DNA of 64,000 bases from Aeoliella straminimaris (GTDB lineage: Bacteria > Planctomycetota > Planctomycetia > Pirellulales > Lacipirellulaceae), in assembly GCF_024054565.1 (NCBI RefSeq), contig NZ_JAMXLR010000039.1, positions 1-64,000 of the forward strand, read 5' to 3'. Shown piece after piece: positions 23,110 to 33,100 of this stretch. The position numbers and the translations under genes are program-made. The notes under the pieces are model-generated. The model did not search any database. It saw only the letters and a list, made by a program, of their open reading frames with translations, and was not told the origin of the DNA. Positions within the stretch are counted from its first letter, which is position 1. Each line of letters opens with the position of its first letter.

Positions 23110-25236
23110 ATGGCCACCGACATAACAAAAATTCGCAACATCGGCATCATTGCCCATATCGATGCCGGTAAGACCACCGTCACCGAGCAGATGCTGTGGG
23201 TGAGCGGTGTGAAGCATCGCGCTGGCGCCGTGGATCAGGGCACCACCACCACGGATGACGATCCCGAAGAGGGGGAGCGTGGCATCACCATCTATTCTGC
23301 CTGCGTGCAGTTTCCGTGGAAAGAAGTGAACATCAACCTGATCGACACGCCGGGGCATGTCGACTTCACGGCCGAGGTGGAGCGTAGCCTGCGGGTGCTC
23401 GATGGTGCCGTGGTGGTGTTCAGCGCCCGCGAGGGTGTCGAAGCGCAAAGCGAGACCGTGTGGCGGCAAGCCAACAAGTATGGTGTACCTCGCGTAGCGT
23501 TTATCAATAAGCTCGACCGCGAGGGGGCCGACTATTACGCGGTGGTCGATGAGATCGAGAAACGCCTCGGAGCGACTCCCGTAGCGCTGCAGATACCGAT
23601 AGGGCAGGGCCCCCCCCATACCGACAATCCATTCCGCGGTGTGATCGATCTGATCAAGATGAAGATGCTCACCTTCCCCGGTGGCAAGGAAGATGTTCGC
23701 ATCGACGTGGAGGACATTCCCGAAGAGCACCTGCCCGAAGCGCAACTCTACCGCGAGAAGTTGCTGGAGTCCCTCTATGACTACAGCAACGAACTGATGG
23801 AACTGGCGTTGGCGGAGGAAGAGATCCCCGAGAAACTCATTCATAAGGTGCTCCGCGACGCAACGGTCCACCAGCAGATTCAACCTCTATTGTGTGGCTC
23901 GGCGCTGCATGGCATGGGAGTACAGCCGTTGCTGGACGCCGTGGCAGCTTACCTGCCGAACCCGCTGGAGATGCCTCCGGTGGCGGGCACCGACCCAACC
24001 GGCAAGGCGGGCAAAAAGAAGGACGACGACGAGCCGAGCAAGATCTACCGTAAGCCTGATCCATCCGAGCCGTTCTGTGGATTGGTGTTCAAGATCTTGC
24101 CCTACAAGACGGGCGACTTGTTTTGGGTTCGCATCTACTCGGGCGAGCTGAAACCGAACAGTCGGGTGCTGAACGCCGGCAAGAACAAGAAAGAAAACGT
24201 CGCGCAACTGTGGCGGATCCATGCCTCGAAAAAAGACGAGCAAGTGACCGGCGCACAGGCAGGCGATATCGTAGCGATTATCGGTCTTCGCGAGAGCATC
24301 ACGGGCGACACTCTGTGCGATACCCGCGAGCCGATTTTGCTGGAGTCGATCGAGTTCCCCGAGACGGTCATCTCCATGGCCATCGAACCGGAGAGCACGG
24401 CGGACAAAAAGAAGCTGGGCGACGTGCTTGACATGCTTCGCAAGCAGGATCCCACCTTCGCCGCAGTGGAGAACGAAGAGACCGGGCAGACCATTATCAG
24501 CGGCATGGGCGAGCTGCACCTGGAGGTGATCCAGCATCGATTGCAGCGCGACTTCAATCTGAACGTAAAGGTCCATCGTCCACGGGTGAGCTACCGAGAA
24601 ACGGTGGAAAAGGCCGTGGAGGTGACCGGCGAGTGCAATCGCCTGATCAACGGTGTGCAACACGCGGCGAGCGTCCGGTTAAAGGTGGAGCCGTTCGTCG
24701 CCACCGGCCCATTGGCTGCCCATGCGCCGCCGGTCGTGGTATCGATCGATCCCAATCAGAATCTACCGGGCGAGTTCCTGAACGTGGTGATGGAGGAACT
24801 CGAGACGGCAGCGTCCGGTGGCGGCACAATCGGCTTCCCGCTGATGCGGCTAAAGGTAACAGTGCTGGGTGGCGAAGTGCACGAAACCGACTCGACCGAC
24901 ATCGCGTTCCGTACCGCGGCAAACCACGCGTTCGACATGGGCCTGCGAGAGGCAGGCCTGGTATTGCTGGAGCCGATCATGAAGCTCGAGCTGTCCACGC
25001 CCGACGAGCATGTCGGCGACCTGGTGGGCGATTTGCAGCAACGACGAGCCATTATTCACCAAACGGAAACCCGCGGTACGGACACAGTGCTGCATGCCGA
25101 GGCTCCGCTAGCCAACCTGTTTGGCTATTCAAGCGCAATGCGGAGTCTCAGCCAGGGACGGGCGGGCTGCTCGATGACCCCCAGTGACTATGGCCCGGCT
25201 CCAGACGATGTGGTGAAGAAATTTATGGGCGAGTGA
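23110..25236 (+). CDS. fusA: Translation elongation factor G (divergent type)
   Basis: 708 residues. Translocase GTPase: P-loop AHIDAGKTT near 16-24, switch I EEGERGITI, DTPGHVDFT and NKLD. Domain II has a lysine/aspartate-rich insertion just ahead of it (GKAGKKKDDDEPSKIYRK). Domains III-V follow, ending in GYSSAMRSLSQGRAGCSMTP. Domain IV reads SYRETVEKAVEVTGECNRLI. Several stretches differ from the classic EF-G (TTTTDDDPEEGERG in place of the MDWMEQEQERG type), so it may be one of several planctomycete EF-G paralogs; the str-operon position still favours the housekeeping role. Confidence 0.9.
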   Translation: MATDITKIRNIGIIAHIDAGKTTVTEQMLWVSGVKHRAGAVDQGTTTTDDDPEEGERGITIYSACVQFPWKEVNINLIDTPGHVDFTAEVERSLRVLDGAVVVFSAREGVEAQSETVWRQANKYGVPRVAFINKLDREGADYYAVVDEIEKRLGATPVALQIPIGQGPPHTDNPFRGVIDLIKMKMLTFPGGKEDVRIDVEDIPEEHLPEAQLYREKLLESLYDYSNELMELALAEEEIPEKLIHKVLRDATVHQQIQPLLCGSALHGMGVQPLLDAVAAYLPNPLEMPPVAGTDPTGKAGKKKDDDEPSKIYRKPDPSEPFCGLVFKILPYKTGDLFWVRIYSGELKPNSRVLNAGKNKKENVAQLWRIHASKKDEQVTGAQAGDIVAIIGLRESITGDTLCDTREPILLESIEFPETVISMAIEPESTADKKKLGDVLDMLRKQDPTFAAVENEETGQTIISGMGELHLEVIQHRLQRDFNLNVKVHRPRVSYRETVEKAVEVTGECNRLINGVQHAASVRLKVEPFVATGPLAAHAPPVVVSIDPNQNLPGEFLNVVMEELETAASGGGTIGFPLMRLKVTVLGGEVHETDSTDIAFRTAANHAFDMGLREAGLVLLEPIMKLELSTPDEHVGDLVGDLQQRRAIIHQTETRGTDTVLHAEAPLANLFGYSSAMRSLSQGRAGCSMTPSDYGPAPDDVVKKFMGE

Positions 25237-25321
25237 CCCGCGCGAACCGTACGGTCGAACCGTTCGTATCAAATATGCCGCGGTAGCGATCCAAAGCCCG
25301 CTTCTGAGCGGTCCTGCGCGC

Positions 25322-25350
25322 TTGACACTCCCGTGAGCACCGCCTACCGT
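25322..25350 (+). promoter_or_regulatory. Possible promoter upstream of the EpsI-like gene
   Basis: A perfect -35 TTGACA (25322-25327) is followed after 17 nt by TACCGT (25345-25350), a weak -10. It lies 84 nt before the start codon at 25434. Confidence 0.3.
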
Positions 25351-25433
25351 GAAAGTTTACCCCCACCGCCTTTGCGGATTTCCCCGCCGCACGGCGTCGT
25401 ACCTACATCCTTGGGATCCACGGCGGACCTTCC

Positions 25434-26279
25434 ATGCTCAAATACTTGCCCTTCATCGTTGTCGGCCTTGTCCTCATTCCACTCACTTACGTGCAGTGGC
25501 GGATGATGGATTGGGTATGGACTTCGAACGTACCTGCCCAGCAGTGCGCTTACTTGCTCCAGACGGAGATCCCGCAGGAAATTGGCGATTGGGTTGGAAC
25601 AGATAACCCAGTTGATCCGGAAGTGAGGAAGACTGCTGGTGCGGATGGCTACATCAGCCGCACCTATGTCAATAAGAACTCCCCCGACCAGCGCGTTACT
25701 GTCTGGCTCATTGTTGGCCACTTCCGCAATGTGTCGCGTCACACCCCCAACATTTGTTACAGGGGTGCCGGTTACGAACAAGTCGAACGCGCCAGTGTCC
25801 AGCCCTTTGTTGTCGAAGGTATTCCAAAATCGAAGTTCCGGACAGCTAAATTCAAGGGAGCTACCAACCAGGGGCAACCGGTCTACGAGCGCGTGTTCTG
25901 GGCCTGGTGGAAGCCCGAACCTCTGGGCGATGGTCAGACGGTCGAGGACGTGAACATTGCATGGACCTCGCCCGAAGATCCCCGGCTGGAATATGGATTC
26001 TGTCGTGCATTGTACAAGCTGTACTTCACCGCCGTTTCGACGGAAGAGGAAGCTCCCATCGACAGTGTTTGCCACGAATTTGCCGAAGTGTTCCTGCCCG
26101 TGGTTCACGAACGCCTCCGCGAGAGTGGTATGGTGATGAGGAACGACGACCTGCCTGACAACTACGAAGAAGTGCTGCAGCAGATGGAGCAGGCTAACGA
26201 GCAGGGCAAGAGCGAAGATGCCGAGCCTGCCGAGGCAACCGAGTCTTCCTCTGAAGAAGAGACCGCCGAGGCCGCCTAA
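25434..26279 (+). CDS. Exosortase-associated EpsI-like protein (DUF3485)
   Basis: 281 residues. An N-terminal membrane anchor (LPFIVVGLVLIPLTYV, 4-19) precedes a periplasmic domain with the EpsI hallmark HTPNICYRGAGYEQV; in the family this is the histidine-proline-cysteine motif H-x-P-x-x-C-Y-x-x-x-G. The C-terminal 35 residues are an acidic low-complexity tail. EpsI proteins normally act with exosortases that process PEP-CTERM proteins or with extracellular polysaccharide systems. No exosortase gene lies in this window, but two PEP-CTERM proteins do (56816 and 61724). The link is inference. Confidence 0.78.
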   Translation: MLKYLPFIVVGLVLIPLTYVQWRMMDWVWTSNVPAQQCAYLLQTEIPQEIGDWVGTDNPVDPEVRKTAGADGYISRTYVNKNSPDQRVTVWLIVGHFRNVSRHTPNICYRGAGYEQVERASVQPFVVEGIPKSKFRTAKFKGATNQGQPVYERVFWAWWKPEPLGDGQTVEDVNIAWTSPEDPRLEYGFCRALYKLYFTAVSTEEEAPIDSVCHEFAEVFLPVVHERLRESGMVMRNDDLPDNYEEVLQQMEQANEQGKSEDAEPAEATESSSEEETAEAA

Positions 26280-26636
26280 ATCAAGCCTCACGCAGGCTTG
26301 GTGACGTTTCTCCGGACGGAGCGCTTCCATCGTCGAGGTGGCGGTCTGCTGCTTGGTCCGTCTGCATCGATAGATAGCATATTGCCTGCCTGGGCCTCTG
26401 TGCAGCGCGCCCACGCATCGGGGGCATTCCTGGGCACCAATTCTGGACACGCCGTAGCTGCCAGGCGATGCCGGTCCGGGCGTTTGGCCCGGCGGATAGG
26501 GAACGGGTAGCACTAGTTGGGGAAAAACCCCGCCACTTATCGCATCTACCATGCCCCCCGGAAGTGTGTCCCGCCCACTTTGACTATAATGATATTGCTT
26601 GCTTGATTCTTCTCGCTCTCGATTTGGAGCACGACG
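26280..26636. other. Intergenic region with a consensus -10 box
   Basis: 357 nt with no credible gene. A perfect TATAAT lies at 26585-26590, 46 nt before the sulfatase start, without a good -35. GC-rich inverted words occur at about 26469-26491. A long minus-strand frame crossing this region (25344-27797) has the composition of an antisense shadow of its neighbours. Confidence 0.35.
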
Positions 26637-28307
26637 ATGCAGTACGTTTACAGGCGATGTGGTTGGTTGCTCGCACTCGGCGTGATCGTGGCGAGCGGTT
26701 CGTTTGCGGCTGCCCAGCCGAATATCGTGTTGATCATGGCCGACGACCTGGGATGGTGCGATACGAGCAATCCGCTCACCACCAGGGGGCATGCCAGCGA
26801 CTTCTACGAGACGCCCGCCATCGATCGACTGGCGGCCGAAGGAATGGCGCTGACCAATGCCTACACCAATGGGCCAAACTGCGCCCCCACCCGCGCTGCG
26901 ATCCTGAGTGGCCAATGGGCGCAGCGGCCAACAAACAACATTTACCAGGTAGACCATCTGAACCGCGGCGGTCCGGATACGTTGCTGGTGGGTCCTCGCC
27001 AGGGCCTGCCCCGCGGCGACGACGCCTTGCCGACCAAGACGTTTACCTACGCGGAACACCTGCGCGATAACGGCGGCTACGCCACGGCCCACGTCGGCAA
27101 GTTTCACGTCGCCACCTCCGGCCGGCCGATCACGCAACAGCATGGGTTCCTGGAGAACATGGGCGGCGGTCGAGCCGGTGCGCCAACCGCATACCATTGC
27201 AACGACGGTGAGTTTGGCCCCCACATCAGCAGCTCGCTCGACAGGTTCGCAGGCTTCTATAGTCAGGACTACGTCGACCGACACATCAAGCCTTACGCCA
27301 GAAATCAGTCGCCCGAGAGCATCGACCAGTTGGTGGGCACGCCGATTCATGTTTCGGATGCAATGGCCGACGCGGCGACATGGTTCATGGAGCAACACAA
27401 GACGAAGCCGCTGATGGTGCAATTTCACCCGTTCGCCGTTCATACGCCCATCGGCAACAAACAGGCACGCCGAGACCTGTTGGCCAAGTACCAAGCCAAG
27501 ACGCCTGGTGACGAAGATCGCAATGCCTCGTTCGCCGCGTTGATCGAAGGCATGGATCAGAGCGTCGCACGGCTGATCGACTACCTGCAGACGACCGACG
27601 ACCCGCGTAATCCAGGGCAAACACTCGATAAGAATACGCTGGTCATTTTCCTTTCCGACAATGGCGGCAAGCAACCGCAGTCGAACAATGGTCCGCTGAA
27701 GGGTCAGAAGGGCGAGCTCGATGAGGGGGGCATTCGCGTGCCGATGGTTGCCTGGAGCGGCAATCCCACGCTCGTCGACCGCGGCACCGTAAACCACACG
27801 CCCGTCTCGGGCATCGACCTCTACCCCACGTTCGCCGCGTTGGCGGGCGCGGGCCTACCTGAAGGAGTAACACTCGACGGTGCGGATTTGTCTGGAATCC
27901 TGGCCGATGCCGAGGCGACGCTCGATCGCGATGCCTTGTACTGGCACCTTCCAGGGTATCTGATTGGCGGCGGTCGCGATCAGCATCCGCAATCGGTAAT
28001 TCGCGCCGGCAAGTGGAAGCTACTGTACAACTACGAAGATCAAAGCTTCGAACTGTACGACCTGGAGGCCGACCTGGCCGAGGCGAACAACCTGGCCAGT
28101 TCCAACCCGCAAATGGTTCGCGAACTGGGCGCCAGGCTCATCGAGTGGCTCGCCGACACCGCTGCCCCGCTGGCGACGGTGCGGGCCGGCGAGTTGGAAG
28201 TCGAAGCGGCGGGGCCCTACTACGCAGACGGCGAGATTCGCGAGGCCAGTGGAACTCTTACGCTCACGGCCGGAGACGAAGTACCGCTGGTACTACCGGC
28301 CGAGTAG
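26637..28307 (+). CDS. Secreted sulfatase
   Basis: 556 residues with a Sec signal peptide (about 1-26, ending FAAAQ). The sulfatase fold begins at PNIVLIMADDLGW (metal-binding D36-D37). The formylglycine signature is C82-A-P-T-R86, in which the cysteine would be oxidised by a maturase. Later motifs are GKFHV (about 150), HPFAVHTPIG and TLVIFLSDNGGKQPQ. The C-terminal domain includes KWKLLYNYEDQSFELYDLEAD. It would remove sulfate esters, most likely from sulfated polysaccharide; planctomycetes carry many such enzymes. TTGGAGC precedes the ATG. It stands alone rather than within a polysaccharide operon. Confidence 0.93.
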   Translation: MQYVYRRCGWLLALGVIVASGSFAAAQPNIVLIMADDLGWCDTSNPLTTRGHASDFYETPAIDRLAAEGMALTNAYTNGPNCAPTRAAILSGQWAQRPTNNIYQVDHLNRGGPDTLLVGPRQGLPRGDDALPTKTFTYAEHLRDNGGYATAHVGKFHVATSGRPITQQHGFLENMGGGRAGAPTAYHCNDGEFGPHISSSLDRFAGFYSQDYVDRHIKPYARNQSPESIDQLVGTPIHVSDAMADAATWFMEQHKTKPLMVQFHPFAVHTPIGNKQARRDLLAKYQAKTPGDEDRNASFAALIEGMDQSVARLIDYLQTTDDPRNPGQTLDKNTLVIFLSDNGGKQPQSNNGPLKGQKGELDEGGIRVPMVAWSGNPTLVDRGTVNHTPVSGIDLYPTFAALAGAGLPEGVTLDGADLSGILADAEATLDRDALYWHLPGYLIGGGRDQHPQSVIRAGKWKLLYNYEDQSFELYDLEADLAEANNLASSNPQMVRELGARLIEWLADTAAPLATVRAGELEVEAAGPYYADGEIREASGTLTLTAGDEVPLVLPAE

Positions 28308-28603
28308 TTTTCGCCACGCGATCATCGCAGGCATAAGCCTCCGAACAGCAATCCGCCCCCCCCGCCAGTGCTAGCACTGCCTGCTCGACGTGGGCCGCAG
28401 ATTCCGCGCAGTTTAACTAACCGGAATATCTCGAACAATGCGAACAAGCCGTATGAGGTTCGCCGAAAAACTCTCGTAGTCGGCAGAACCGGTACAAACC
28501 CATAACCAGTGGGTCGCTTGTCGGACGCACAGACCCAATTGGATGCGTCCCACCGGCCAGCCAACTCTTTGGGGTGGTCAAGATTCATTAGGGGGGAATC
28601 GAG

Positions 28604-29821
28604 ATGACAATTAGACTTTTCACGACCGGACTGCGGTGGTCGGCCATGTTGCTGACCCTGGCCGGCGGTTGGGCAAATGTTTCCAGCGCGCAACAATTCA
28701 ACGACTTGCACCGCGGCGGATCCATTAACGAGCCGAAGTGGGAGCAACTGGCCTTCTGCTCCGACTGCAACTCCGGTGGGGCTTATGTAAGCGACGACTA
28801 TGGCAGCGCCTATGGCGACGCACCAGGCTGCTGCGACGACGGTTGCTGTGGCAGCTGTGACCTGGAGTGCTGCGACACGGGTTGCTGCGATCCTTGCACC
28901 CCGCCGTGGGCGCATCGCACCGGGGTGTGGGGTACGTTCCTGTACCTGCACGCTACGGGGGCGGATATGCATCACGCCCAGCAACAGAACGGCACCGGCG
29001 GCGCGGGCACCACGCCGTTTGGCCTGATTGGCGTGACCGATCCCGATCACGAGCCCGGCTTTCGCGTGGGGGGCCAGGTGGCTTGCGACATGTGCACCAG
29101 CGTGGCAGTGAACTACACGTTCTTCGAATCGAGTGCAATCGATAGCCTCGACATCCCCGCCAACGTGGGTGGTGGTTTGGGAACGGTCGGATCACTGGTT
29201 CATCATCCGGCAGCCGACATCACCAGCTCGGCTGGCCCGGTGAATGCCGACTATGACCTGAAGATGCAGCTGTTGGACGCCGACTATCGACGGTTGTTCC
29301 GCGCATCGAACTGTGGCTGGATGAACTACTTCGTCGGTGCTCGCTATGGACGTCTGGAACAGGACTTCCGCCAGTTGGGTACTTTCGGTGGCTCGCAAGG
29401 TGGCGTGATCGACACCACTACCCAGATCGACTTCGACGGCACCGGCCTGCGAGTCGGCCTGGACGGCGAGCGGATCCTTGGCCATGGCTGCTTCTCGGCC
29501 TATGGCAACCTGTCGGCGAGTGCCCTGGTGGGGTCATTCCGCGGCGACTACCGCATGAATAACGCCACGACGGTCAGCGACCTGGCCATCGTCCGCTGGG
29601 AAGACGACCGTGTCGCTCCCATGCTTGAGTACGAGGTCGGCCTGGCCTGGACCAGTTGCTCGGGCTGCTGGCGGGCTAAGATCGGCTACACCGCCATTCA
29701 CTGGTTCAATGTTGCCACAACGCCCGACTTCGTCGACGCCGTGCAGGCTGACAACTACGTGGACATCGGCGACACATTGTCGTTCAGCGGTCTGACCTCC
29801 AGCGTCGAATGGCGGTTCTAG
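28604..29821 (+). CDS. Cysteine-rich outer-membrane beta-barrel protein (BBP7/Lpg1974-like)
   Basis: 405 residues. A signal peptide (about 1-29) is followed by a segment (about 45-105) with 12 cysteines, mostly in CC or C-x2-C pairs (CCDDGCCGSC; CCDTGCCDPC). The rest is a predicted beta-barrel: alternating polar/aromatic strands (AVNYTFFESSAI, YRRLFRASNCGWMNYFVGAR) and a terminal phenylalanine (SSVEWRF). It resembles planctomycete BBP7 / Lpg1974-type pore-forming outer-membrane proteins. AGGGGGGA precedes the ATG, and a strong terminator follows, so it is monocistronic and probably abundant. Disulfide cross-linking of the cysteine segment is inference. Confidence 0.78.
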   Translation: MTIRLFTTGLRWSAMLLTLAGGWANVSSAQQFNDLHRGGSINEPKWEQLAFCSDCNSGGAYVSDDYGSAYGDAPGCCDDGCCGSCDLECCDTGCCDPCTPPWAHRTGVWGTFLYLHATGADMHHAQQQNGTGGAGTTPFGLIGVTDPDHEPGFRVGGQVACDMCTSVAVNYTFFESSAIDSLDIPANVGGGLGTVGSLVHHPAADITSSAGPVNADYDLKMQLLDADYRRLFRASNCGWMNYFVGARYGRLEQDFRQLGTFGGSQGGVIDTTTQIDFDGTGLRVGLDGERILGHGCFSAYGNLSASALVGSFRGDYRMNNATTVSDLAIVRWEDDRVAPMLEYEVGLAWTSCSGCWRAKIGYTAIHWFNVATTPDFVDAVQADNYVDIGDTLSFSGLTSSVEWRF

Positions 29822-29864
29822 GCACTTTTCGAGCGAAAAACCAGAAAAACACTGACAAGCACCA

Positions 29865-29905
29865 ACGCCAGGACCGCCCATTTGGGTGGCCCTGGCGTTT
29901 TTTCG
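29865..29905 (+). terminator. Rho-independent terminator
   Basis: A long stem (about 29865-29880 with 29882-29899, one bulge) is built on ACGCCAGG / CCTGGCGT and followed by TTTTTT. It ends the outer-membrane protein transcript 45 nt after its stop codon. Confidence 0.78.
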
Positions 29906-30199
29906 TTCGATCGGTGCGCACCACCAGCGACGCCGCCAAAATTTACCCACGCAAAACAGCTTCAATAACCCGCAAGGTCGTTGTAACGGCTTCGGATTTC
30001 CGATACTCTATCTGCTTGTGGGGTCGGAGGCCCAAGCCCTGGTATTTCTTTCTCGGGGGCTGGGGGAGGCTGCTCGACCGTGCACGGACGGTCATATATT
30101 GCGCGACGGACCGCTTGGTTGTCCGTCGCTGCACATCTCAATCGGGGGAGTTGCGGCGGCGGAACTTGGCACCAAGTTTTGCTGCTTAGAGGTCCACTG
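29906..30199. other. Leader of the LEPR-XLL gene
   Basis: About 290 nt without a gene. TATATT at 30095-30100 could be the -10 of the next gene, but the -35 (TCGACC) is poor. The reading frame of the next gene is open through part of this leader, yet that translation is not protein-like. Confidence 0.3.
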
Positions 30200-33100
30200 A
30201 TGGCACGCCGTCCGCGCTCGAATTCTGCCCGTCGTTCTCGCCTATTCCGCTCCGTCGATCGCGCAATGGAGTTCAAACGCAGTCGCACCTTGCGCTGCGA
30301 GCCGCTCGAAGAGCGTCATCTGCTGGCTGTGGATGTGTTCATCCATCCGGTAACGGGCAACATCACCATCATGGACCAGTCGGCCTTCAGCGAGGGCTCC
30401 GAGGTCCAGGAAGACAACAACGTCACGTTGTCGCTGGGCAACTTCGATCCTGACGGCGGCGAAGGTGCAGCGGCACAAGACGGCCTGCTCATCACTGACC
30501 CCTCTGGCGTAAATGCCTTGTCGTTTGGGCTACTGCAAGTCAGTGATACGGAGGTTTTCGTACCGCAAAACTTCGACTTCCAGATTGGGATCGGCCAGAA
30601 TATCCAAGATGTGCTGACAGCTTTAATCGATATCGACCTGCAAAGCGGCGACGACGATCTAACCTTCTCGTTCGACCTGGACCTCGTACCAGTCGTCACG
30701 AACTATGACATCCACGGCGGCGATAGCAGTCAGTTTACCGACGTCCTACACATGCAAGGTACCGCGGGTGTGGCCGAGTCGGTGATTATCAACCCTAGCT
30801 CTGCCGATCCCGACGTGGTCGAGATCTCCGGCTATGCCGGCGTCGCCACGCAGTCGCAGGGCTTCGAACTCATCGTCTACGACGCGGCCAATCTCGACGA
30901 CAATCTCGACGTCAACGTCGGTAACGGATCCGCCGCCGCTCGCGTGCAGGCAGCCACTTATGTGGGACGCGACGAAGTGATTTCGGGCACGCTACCCCGC
31001 ATTCAGTTCGACGCATTGAACCAATTTACACTTATTTCCAGCACCGCCGACTCGACAAACACTTTTGTGCTCGAAGACCTGCAAGGTGCGGAGAACTATC
31101 TGTTCGATAGCCGGGCCAATGAGACGCTCATCGTCGAAGGCAGCAGCGATCGCGATGTTCTCACCGCCTCACTTGATGCTGCAGGCGACCTCCAGATCAC
31201 CGGAGTAGTGAATACTCTCAATACGTCCGCAATGCAGGTCACCGATCAACTTCAGGTACGCACCCTTTCGGGCAACGACCAGTTGATCGTTGATGTCGAA
31301 GGCACGGATGTTATCCGCACGCCCATTTTCTTCGATGGTGGAATCGGATCGGACGAACTTCAAGTCATCGGCACATCCACCAATGGCGTGCAACAGATCA
31401 CCTATACTCCGGGTTTACAACCGGATGAGGGCAAGCTTCTCTACGACACAGATCTGGTTGAGGCGGGGATCGATATGCAGATCGATTTCGATAACCTTGA
31501 ACCGATCATCGATCTGGTACCCGCTCTGATACTCGACGTGCAAGGCACCGGCGCCGCGAATCAAATCACGTATGGTCCGGCACTTCCCGGACGTGGTTTG
31601 GTCTCGATCGACGGATTTGAGACGATCGCCTTCGAAAACAAAACCGGCCTGCAAATCTCCGCCCGCGGAGGCGACGACACCATCGTCATCAACAACTCCG
31701 ACCTGCCTACGGGGCTCGAGAGCATCCAGGCCAATGGCGAAGACGGCAATGATACTATCCGCATCGAAGCCCTGCCCGATGCCAGTGCCACCAGCTTCGT
31801 CGCGCTGGCAGCGGACGGTGCCGGCGGCAACGACACCATCGACGGCAGTGCCATCTTGGTCGATACGCCGCTCAACCTGATTGGTGGCGAAGGGAACGAT
31901 ACCCTGCAAGGCGGTGCCAGCAACGATGGCCTGGTCGGTGAATCGGGCGACGATACCATCATCGACAGCCCTGGCGACGACATCATCAACGCCGGCCTGG
32001 GCAACGACACGTTTGTCGTACGTGGTACCTTCCTGGGCGAGTTGATCAGCGTCATTCAGGACGCTCCTTCGTTGGTAGTGGCCGACGACTACACCCTCTC
32101 GGTGCTCGGGCCCACACAGGGCGTCAAACAGGTCGGCAAGACGAACCTCGCACTGGCACCCGCCGATGCGGCAAACTCACCTACGCTCGAGCGAATCATC
32201 GTCGAAGGGCTCGCCGGCGACGATACCATTCGCGTGGGACATGCCGATGAGTATGGCGATTTGGATGCCAACAATGGCGTTCCCGGGCAGACGATCCCCT
32301 ACGAGGTCGTGGGCAACGGCCCCAACGCCAGCGATCGCCTGGTGGTGCCGGACCTCGGCCTGGGCGACCTGGTGATTCAGCGACAGGGTGCCGACCAGCG
32401 CAGTGGATCGATCACCGTGGGCTCGCTGGCCCCCGTCGACTACTCAGAGATCGAGTTCGTGAACGTCACGCCGCTCGATCCCATTACGGGCGGTACAGGC
32501 ACCGATGGAGCTGGTCGGTTGGTGATCTTCAAGGCCGATCCGTTCGAGTCGAATGATACCCGACCGAATGCCACCTTCCTGGGGTCTGGACCGACGATCA
32601 ACATCGACCCGACCATCGATCCGGGCGGCATTCCAGAGTTCGGCGTGCCCGGCGATAACGACTTCTATCAGTTCGTCGCCCAGGAGACCGGCACGCTCGA
32701 TCTGCAGCTCTACTTCGAAGAGATTGGCACCCTCGAAAACGGCCGCCCTGGCCTGCCGGTGAATGGCGACCTGGTTGCCACGGTGCTCGACTCCGATGGG
32801 GTTCCTGTCTCTATCGCCATGGCGAGCGACCTCGACGACCCCAATGGCATCAAGATCGGCAAGCGAGTTGTCGTGCCTGTGGTTCGCAACAACACCTACT
32901 ACCTGCGCGTCGAAGGCCGCGCCGGCGACCAGGGTGTTACCGGCATCAATGTCTACAACTTCACCGCCATTACGACAGCTGCCCCCATCCCCGAACTGGT
33001 CGACCTGCAGGCCGATAGCGATTCGGGACGCAACAACACCGATGACGTCACCAAGATCGAGACGCCCACCTTCAACATCATCCTCGACGACGACCGCATC

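Noticed and set aside
31882..32020. An RTX toxin
   Set aside because: The glycine/aspartate repeats are few and sit in a very large LEPR-XLL surface protein with dockerin-like repeats; no toxin domain or type I secretion genes are present.
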